From the NCBI GenBank assembly GCA_030590715.1, contig JAUVCU010000024.1:1-10860 (forward strand): 10,860 nt of DNA, read 5' to 3'. A program made the position numbers and the translations under genes. Below, piece by piece: positions 6,737-10,860 of the stretch. Within the stretch, counting starts at the first letter, position 1, and the number at the start of each line of letters is the position of its first letter. The notes under the pieces were generated by a model. That model ran no database searches. It was not told where the DNA came from and worked only from the letters and a program-made list of their open reading frames with translations. Origin of the DNA: Lentisphaeria bacterium. GTDB taxonomy: Bacteria > Verrucomicrobiota > Lentisphaeria > Victivallales > JAUVCU01.

Positions 6737-8389
6737 CTATTTTAACAACTCCTTAGCGTGCTTCTGAGCGGCTGCACCGCCTCCGAGCATTCGTGTTATC
6801 TCTTCTGTCTTGTTTTTCTTATCCAGCGATTTTATGTACGTCACCGTCCGCTCGTCTTTTACCGATTTCTCAACCAGATAGTGGTAATCACCTTTCGATG
6901 CCACTTGCGGCAAATGAGAAATACACAAAACCTGATGACTTTCGGAAAGTTTTTTCAAACTGTTTCCGACTTTGATCGCAGTCTCCCCTCCGATATTTGC
7001 ATCGACCTCATCAAATACCAGAATCGGAACCGAATCAGCAGCCGCAAGAACGGTTTTTACCGCCAGCATAACACGTGACATCTCACCGCTACTTGCTATA
7101 TGTCTAAGCGGCTGGGCGCTCTCTCCCGGATTTGGGGAAAAGAAAAAATCTATCTTGTCACATCCGCTGGCTGAACACTCGGTCTCTTCAAAATTAATTG
7201 AGAATTCCGACTGAAGAAAACCAAGATCCATCAACTCTTTCTTAACCTTACCGCTCAGTTTCCCCGCAGATTTCTTGCGAATTACAGAAAGTCTTTTTGA
7301 TGCAACCTCTAATTCTTTAATAAAACAAGCCTCTTCTTCATCCAGTAAATCCCGGACTTTTTCAGAGTTTTCAAACTGTTCCACTCTACGCCTCGAATCC
7401 TCAAGTGCTTCGAATACGTTTTCAAGATACGGCCCATATCGGCGTTTAAGCGCCTGAATTGTCCCCAACCGGTCCTCGATCTCTCTAAATCCTTCCTCGT
7501 CCAGTTCCACATTATTTGAATAACGCTCAAGGTCGTATGCAAGTTCTCGCGCACCCTCGATCAGGGCATCACACTGCTCGATCATAGCGGTGATATTTTC
7601 AGGATCAACCTTTTCCAAGTCCTGCAGGCTGCGGTGTATTCCTCCAAGATTATCCACAACAGACCCGTCTGCATCATTCAACATTGTCACTGCTGATGCT
7701 GCAACCTCCAAAATCTGCTTTGAATTTGCAGCGACCGCGTGTTTTGCAGATAAATGCACATCTTCTTCCGGTTCTGGAGCCACTGCTGTAATCTCTTCAA
7801 CTATCATTCTCAGATGCTCTGCCTCAATCGGGCTCGCCAGCTCTTCATGAAGCTTTTCTCTGCGCTTTCTCACTGCTTTCAAGCTCTCACGTATTGAAGA
7901 ACACTCAGCAAGCTCTTTAGCATGACCGCCAAAACGATCAAGAAACTCCAATTGACATCCCTGTTTAACCAATGATTGATGTTCATTTGCACCATGAATA
8001 TCTATCAGTTTCTCTCCGATAGATCTCAAAGTCTGGAGCGTTGTTGAGCAGTCATTTATGAAATTACGAGTACTCCCCGATGTAATAACTCTGCGCAGGA
8101 AGATCTCTTTATCTTCGCTGCAGTAGGTAATCCCTGCATTGTTCAGTATTTCAGCGATCCCGCTTTCAATATCTTTAGCAATGGTAATTGAGGCGCTGAT
8201 CTCACAGCGGTCTTCACCCGTCCTTATCATTCCCTTATCTGCACGCTCTCCAAGAAGCAGACCCATCGTTCCTATTATTACAGACTTACCAGCTCCGGTT
8301 TCACCCGTGATAACATTGAAACCTGGATAAAAGTCAATATCCGCCTCTTCTACAAGAGCTAAATTTTTTATTCTTATCCAATTTAACAT
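6737..8389 (-). CDS. recN: DNA double-strand break repair protein RecN (SMC-like ATPase)
   Basis: RecN is an SMC-related ATPase that acts early in recombinational repair of double-strand breaks together with RecA. The 550 residues match the usual family length. Visible are IRIKNLALVEEADIDF at the N-terminus, Walker A GETGAGKS (29-36), LIDIHGANEHQSL (128-140, the RecN-typical Q-loop segment), a central helical coiled-coil region (about 160-385), the ABC signature SSGEMSRV (433-440), Walker B ILVFDEVD (456-463) followed by ANIGG, and the switch histidine in CISHLPQVA (489-497). All catalytic motifs are intact. The ATG at 8389 gives the standard N-terminus; the Shine-Dalgarno site is weak. RecN is often SOS-regulated, but I find no LexA box of the classical gamma-proteobacterial, Bacillus or alpha-proteobacterial pattern upstream. 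Confidence 0.95.
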   Translation of the reverse strand: MLNWIRIKNLALVEEADIDFYPGFNVITGETGAGKSVIIGTMGLLLGERADKGMIRTGEDRCEISASITIAKDIESGIAEILNNAGITYCSEDKEIFLRRVITSGSTRNFINDCSTTLQTLRSIGEKLIDIHGANEHQSLVKQGCQLEFLDRFGGHAKELAECSSIRESLKAVRKRREKLHEELASPIEAEHLRMIVEEITAVAPEPEEDVHLSAKHAVAANSKQILEVAASAVTMLNDADGSVVDNLGGIHRSLQDLEKVDPENITAMIEQCDALIEGARELAYDLERYSNNVELDEEGFREIEDRLGTIQALKRRYGPYLENVFEALEDSRRRVEQFENSEKVRDLLDEEEACFIKELEVASKRLSVIRKKSAGKLSGKVKKELMDLGFLQSEFSINFEETECSASGCDKIDFFFSPNPGESAQPLRHIASSGEMSRVMLAVKTVLAAADSVPILVFDEVDANIGGETAIKVGNSLKKLSESHQVLCISHLPQVASKGDYHYLVEKSVKDERTVTYIKSLDKKNKTEEITRMLGGGAAAQKHAKELLK

Positions 8390-8440
8390 AAACTATACTT
8401 TTCTAATTTAATTAATCATAAGTTATTATTAACTAGTACG

Positions 8441-8480
8441 ATGTCAGCCACCAACGACAACATGTCACTCTACACGACAT
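8441..8480. promoter_or_regulatory. Two tandem dyads, candidate activator-binding site upstream of the sigma-54 promoter
   Basis: ATGTCA-N7-ACGACA (8441-8459) is followed by ATGTCA-N6-ACGACA (8462-8479). Each unit is also a dyad (ATGTC versus GACAA or GACAT). The units are about 21 bases apart, two helical turns, so proteins bound to both would sit on the same face. They lie about 144-183 bases before the predicted start of the sigma-54 transcript, the usual distance for an enhancer. They also lie 52-91 bases before recN on the other strand, so they could serve that gene instead. Confidence 0.45.
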
Positions 8481-8552
8481 AACTGCAAGAAATATCTATC
8501 AAACTCAAACCTGATTCCATACTTTATCGCAGACTAATATGCACTCCATAAA

Positions 8553-8583
8553 ATAATTTTCTCCATATAAAAAGGAAAATTAT
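8553..8583. repeat. AT-rich inverted repeat between the dyads and the sigma-54 promoter
   Basis: ATAATTTTC (8553-8561) is repeated inverted as GAAAATTAT (8575-8583) with 13 bases between. It could be a bending or integration-host-factor-like site, or a terminator-like hairpin, but neither strand has a clear T-run. Apart from the promoter, the dyads and this repeat, the 301-base gap 8390-8690 holds nothing I recognise. Confidence 0.35.
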
Positions 8584-8597
8584 CTTCCGCAATTTTA

Positions 8598-8614
8598 TGG
8601 CACGCTCACTGCTT
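8598..8614 (+). promoter_or_regulatory. Sigma-54 (RpoN) promoter
   Basis: TGGCACGCTCACTGCTT matches the consensus TGGCACG-N4-TTGCW at every fixed position but one (C for the first T of TTGC). GG (8599-8600) and GC (8611-8612) have the obligatory 10 bases between them. The start of transcription would be near 8624, giving a leader of about 67 bases before the ATG at 8691, with AAAGG as ribosome-binding site. Confidence 0.75.
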
Positions 8615-8690
8615 GAAATAGAATTATTTTTAAATAAATGATAAGATTGAGAGTAAGTTCCATATCAATATGATAATTAAAGGTTTGTGA

Positions 8691-10028
8691 ATGCCTGACT
8701 TAAATGTAAATGAAGACCTTAAGCAGCTTTCGAATCTGACACCCGAGGAGTTGCTGAAGGAACTAAGTGACGCAAGGGCCAGGTTCTATGAATACCTGAA
8801 ATCAATGGGTATTGATGTTCCCGAAATCATACCAGAGAGAAGGAATCCGTTTGCCGAAGATAAAGCTCACAGTATAATTCTGGAAGAATTCACTCTTCAG
8901 ACAATTTCGGCTTTGAACCCAAATACAATAACAGTTCTAAGCACAATAAAATCCCTTGTGACACTGCGCAAACAACTTCCCGCAAGCAAACATCTCTCAA
9001 AAATAGGCGTAACAATTGAAGGACAGCCCCCCTGCTCGATTGATCAATTAATTGAAAAGTTGAACTCGGATGATCAAACCTTAACTGAAAATAACACGCT
9101 CGCGGTTGCTTCACAAGATCTGAAGGCACTTCTGGAGGAGATAGCCTCAATTCCAATTGACCTTCGAGTCACAGAAAACAGGGAGGAAGCTGAGGCCAGC
9201 CCGGAACAACAGGTTATTTCACTAGACAATGATGAACTGGACAACCTGCTCAATGATATCCCTGAGACAAGCGAGATTTCGGCAGAACAACCTGATATTG
9301 AAAGTGTAGTGGCAGAAGAACTTGCTGAAGCCGAGAATGAGGTTATAACAGAAGAAGCCCCTGTTATTGAGCCTAAAGCTTCAATTCCGATAGAGACAAC
9401 TTTTGGAGAATTTTCTCCGATAATAGAACAAGCTGAATACGATGAACTTTTTAGTGAAGAGCATCCATCAATATCCTTCTCTGAATTGCCCGCCATTACA
9501 GCTCTGCAGGAAGAAACCTTAACAACGGAGGAACCAGGGACGGATGAATTACCAGAAACACTAGATCAAAATGATCTAGACGCACTATTTGCTTCTCCTC
9601 CGGCCCCAAAAGAGGAAACGATAACTCCTGAAGCTCCAGGTGTTGAAGAATTACCTGAAACCTTGGATCAAAATGATCTCGGTGCATTGTTTGCTGCTCC
9701 TACTCCACCTGCGGAAGCAAAACAAGGTGAGCCCCCAGAGCCTGAAATAAAAACAGAAGAACTACCGGATACTCTGGACCAAAATGATCTGGATGCACTG
9801 TTTGCTGCTCCTACTCCACCTGCTGAAGCAAAAAAAGGTGAGCCCCCAGAGCCTGAAATAAAAACAGAAGAACTACCGGGTACTCTGGACCAAAATGATC
9901 TCGATGCACTGTTTGCTTCTCCTCCGGCGCAAAGCCTGAAATTACACAAGATGAGTTGTGTAAACTGTATGGTGAAAAAGTTAAGAAATCAGAATCCGCT
10001 GCAGAACAGAAGGATAATAAATCCTTAG
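8691..10028 (+). CDS. Protein with multiple FliM/FliY-like CheY-binding motifs; 3' end frameshifted
   Basis: The listed frame gives 445 residues. I do not recognise residues 1-130, which are helical and charged, with no signal peptide or membrane helix. From about 135 the protein is acidic and Pro/Glu-rich and repeats a short amphipathic motif. Four near-identical copies of TLDQNDLDALFA (one with Gly for the second Asp) start at residues 290, 324, 361 and 398. Looser copies are ASQDLKALLEEI (about 140), SLDNDELDNLLNDI (about 176) and AEYDELFSEE (about 249). These resemble the FliM/FliY N-terminal peptide LSQDEIDALL that binds CheY-P. I infer a scaffold or sink for a receiver domain; this is not a known function. 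After about 9930 this frame loses its character (QSLKLHKMSC), and the real tail lies in other frames to 10173. A sigma-54 promoter precedes the gene, as is common for flagellar genes. No other gene follows it in the same direction. Confidence 0.75.
   Translation: MPDLNVNEDLKQLSNLTPEELLKELSDARARFYEYLKSMGIDVPEIIPERRNPFAEDKAHSIILEEFTLQTISALNPNTITVLSTIKSLVTLRKQLPASKHLSKIGVTIEGQPPCSIDQLIEKLNSDDQTLTENNTLAVASQDLKALLEEIASIPIDLRVTENREEAEASPEQQVISLDNDELDNLLNDIPETSEISAEQPDIESVVAEELAEAENEVITEEAPVIEPKASIPIETTFGEFSPIIEQAEYDELFSEEHPSISFSELPAITALQEETLTTEEPGTDELPETLDQNDLDALFASPPAPKEETITPEAPGVEELPETLDQNDLGALFAAPTPPAEAKQGEPPEPEIKTEELPDTLDQNDLDALFAAPTPPAEAKKGEPPEPEIKTEELPGTLDQNDLDALFASPPAQSLKLHKMSCVNCMVKKLRNQNPLQNRRIINP
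9693..9914 (+). repeat. 111-bp tandem duplication inside the motif-repeat gene
   Basis: Positions 9693-9803 and 9804-9914 are 111-bp units that differ at only four bases by my alignment. Each encodes 37 residues: a Pro/Ala linker, then PEPEIKTEELP, then the LDQNDLDALF motif. The preceding unit (motif starting at 9558, next at 9660) is 102 bp and more diverged. The high identity points to a recent duplication, possibly by slippage or unequal recombination. Confidence 0.85.
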
Positions 10029-10173
10029 AACCTGAAGTAAGCCAACAGGAACTGGATTCTCTAAAGCCGAAAAAATTAGACGACTCAAAACAAGAAACTC
10101 CGATACCGAAGAAACCAGCCATCCCAAACCTATGAGCGAAGATGAACTGGATCAGCTATTCTCGAACGAATAA
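9930..10173 (+). pseudogene. Out-of-frame 3' tail of the motif-repeat gene (two -1 frame changes)
   Basis: From about 9930 the frame one base back continues the protein: KPEITQDELCKLYGEKV, later EVSQQELDSLKP, then PIPKKPAIPNL and a TGA at 10133-10135. A second -1 change at 10123-10129 (CCCAAAC) leads to PKPMSEDELDQLFSNE and TAA at 10171-10173. TQDELCKLY, SQQELDSL and SEDELDQLF are further copies of the repeated motif, which shows that these frames were, or are, translated. Relative to the parallel segment near 9600 (SPPAPK), the first change fits loss of one C (GCG-CCA-AAG to GCG-CAA-AG). Sequencing error, gene decay or programmed slippage could each explain it. Confidence 0.65.
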
Positions 10174-10200
10174 AAGCAGGAAAATGACGTTTCGAACTAT

Positions 10201-10238
10201 AAAAAAAGAGTGCCGCTCTGCAGTAGAACGGCACTTTT
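10201..10238. terminator. Bidirectional terminator, stronger on the minus strand
   Basis: AGTGCCG (10209-10215) pairs with CGGCACT (10229-10235), with an inner TCT/AGA helix. Seven A on the left (10201-10207) make a good T-run for the phosphatase operon on the minus strand. The plus side has only TTTT after the stem but still lies just after the restored stop at 10173. Confidence 0.8.
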
Positions 10239-10245
10239 AAAAAAT

Positions 10246-10719
10246 CTAAAGACGACCCTTTACCGCGTCAAGAAGCCCGCGGCAGCTGTCCTCTAATATA
10301 TCAAGAACAAGTTCAAATCCCTCATCGCCGCCATAGTATGGATCGGGTACTTCACCATATTCCATAGCTGTACAAAAGTCAGTCATCTTACAGATCTTAT
10401 CTTTATAACTTCCGTCTGTATCCAGTGCCATAATATCAAGATAATTTGAATGATCCATTGCGATAATCATATCAAATTCCTCAAAATCCAATTCAGCTTT
10501 GATCTGGCGGGAAATACTCGTAAGGTCAAATCCTCTTTTTGATGCATATTTTTTCATTCTGCTGTCTGCAGCATGTCCAGCATGCATACCGATAGTTCCG
10601 GCCGAATCGGACTTGATTCCATCCTCAAGTCCGGCGGTTTTAACAAAAGCATTCATAACTGCTTCCGCGCTTGGAGAGCGGCAGATATTACCTAAACAAA
10701 CAAAAAGTATCTTTACCAT
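10246..10719 (-). CDS. Low-molecular-weight protein tyrosine phosphatase
   Basis: This 157-residue cytoplasmic phosphatase removes phosphate from tyrosine through a cysteinyl-phosphate intermediate. The P-loop C-x5-R-S is intact near the N-terminus (CLGNICRS, Cys8 and Arg14), and the general acid is Asp126 in VPDPYYGG. Length and layout are standard for the family. In bacteria such enzymes often oppose tyrosine kinases of polysaccharide export (Wzb type) or act on arginine phosphate (YwlE type). Nothing here decides between these, and no tyrosine kinase is present in the window. The ATG at 10719 lies three bases after the stop of the upstream partial gene, so both are probably one operon. GAGGG lies 12-16 bases before the start, rather far for a good ribosome-binding site. 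Confidence 0.93.
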   Translation of the reverse strand: MVKILFVCLGNICRSPSAEAVMNAFVKTAGLEDGIKSDSAGTIGMHAGHAADSRMKKYASKRGFDLTSISRQIKAELDFEEFDMIIAMDHSNYLDIMALDTDGSYKDKICKMTDFCTAMEYGEVPDPYYGGDEGFELVLDILEDSCRGLLDAVKGRL

Positions 10720-10722
10720 ATT

Positions 10723-10860
10723 CTATACTGTTCCCTCTTTTTTATCGCGAACCACAATGGAAGTGAACCAGTTAACTAAAGGTATCTTACCCAAAATAAA
10801 TTGTGATGCCCTCTCAAATAAAGAATGAACCGGAGTATTCACATAAATCCCCATAATAAC
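10723..10860 (-). CDS. 3' end of an unidentified gene upstream of the phosphatase (partial)
   Basis: A minus-strand frame is open from the window edge to TAG at 10725-10723, giving the last 45 residues of a protein that reads IYVNTPVHSLFERASQ, then FILGKIPLVNWFTSIV, then VRDKKEGTV. The segment ExxxxxxxGKIPLVNxxTSIV faintly recalls the GxxxxxxIPLVxxIYxxxK part of DUF502 membrane proteins, but DUF502 proteins continue well past this point, so I do not assign the family. The three-base gap to the phosphatase suggests co-transcription. The frame could be chance, but its tight coupling to the next gene and its protein-like composition favour a real gene. Confidence 0.45.
   Translation of the reverse strand, partial: VIMGIYVNTPVHSLFERASQFILGKIPLVNWFTSIVVRDKKEGTV

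Noticed and set aside
8390..8690. LexA (SOS) box for recN
   Set aside because: I found neither CTGT-N8-ACAG, GAAC-N4-GTTC nor GTTC-N7-GTTC. The dyads at 8441-8480 match none of these patterns.
9074..9496. 140-codon serine-rich open frame on the minus strand, and other minus-strand frames to 10122
   Set aside because: They are antisense to the Glu/Pro-rich repeat gene; Glu-rich codons read backwards as Ser/Leu-rich frames. No family motif or ribosome-binding site supports them.
9972..9983. Slip site GAAAAAG (GTG-AAA-AAG) as the cause of the first -1 frame change
   Set aside because: The motif-bearing frame (KPEITQDELCKLY) already begins near 9930, before this site, so slipping here would lose the repeat. 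A one-base loss near 9930 explains the sequence better.
10723..10860. Assignment of the partial upstream gene to DUF502
   Set aside because: The similarity is limited to a short IPLV-containing stretch, and the protein ends too soon after it.
1..10860. CRISPR arrays, tRNA or rRNA genes, insertion sequences, phage attachment sites
   Set aside because: I saw no regularly spaced repeats other than the coding repeats at 9558-9914, no cloverleaf-like segment that I could support, and no transposase or terminal inverted repeats. The decay at 1-700 has no visible mobile element.

Overview
The window looks like part of a chromosome from a moderately AT-rich, Gram-negative, chemotactic bacterium. The strongest taxonomic hint is the large membrane Ser/Thr kinase. 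Its catalytic region (GEVLVLDWGLA, GTPGYMAPEQ) is joined through one membrane helix to a lectin-like domain and Cys-containing leucine-rich repeats (LDCS). In my recollection this combination is typical of Lentisphaerota, Planctomycetota and other PVC-group genomes. That placement is an inference and was not tested by search.

Layout from left to right. Positions 1-700 hold two decayed regulatory genes: a minus-strand remnant of a sigma-54 activator (AAA+ end with the GNIRELRN motif) and a plus-strand remnant of a primary-type sigma-70 factor (region 4 only). A run of three hairpins follows (792-882); the last is a strong plus-strand terminator. Next is a minus-strand LigB-type NAD+-dependent DNA ligase with a signal peptide (881-2284), with a near-consensus promoter and Shine-Dalgarno site. 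Divergent from it is the 905-residue receptor-like kinase (2554-5271). Its active-site lysine is missing from the usual place and a lysine sits in the glycine loop instead, as in eukaryotic WNK kinases. A bidirectional terminator separates the kinase from three minus-strand genes: a short-chain dehydrogenase (5345-6094), a CheX-family CheY-P phosphatase (6151-6627) and the repair ATPase RecN (6737-8389).

The most interesting region is 8430-10173. A sigma-54 promoter (TGGCACG-N4-CTGCT, exact GG-N10-GC spacing) lies about 75 bp before a plus-strand gene, with two tandem dyads 144-183 bp upstream of the predicted start, where an activator would bind. The protein has an N-terminal part I do not recognise and an acidic Pro/Glu-rich tail. 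The tail repeats a short motif (LDQNDLDALF and variants) that resembles the CheY-binding peptide at the N-terminus of FliM/FliY (LSQDEIDALL). There are four near-identical copies plus several diverged ones, two of them in a 111-bp tandem duplication. Two -1 frame changes cut the listed reading frame short. Following both brings back further motifs and a natural end, SEDELDQLFSNE, at 10173. The second change falls exactly on CCCAAAC, a canonical -1 slippery heptamer.

The window closes with a terminator, a low-molecular-weight protein tyrosine phosphatase (10246-10719, minus) and the 3' end of an upstream gene in the same operon. The only functional link I can propose is between CheX and the motif-repeat protein: CheX dephosphorylates CheY-P, and the repeats look like ligands for a CheY-type receiver. 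The other genes look like unrelated neighbours.
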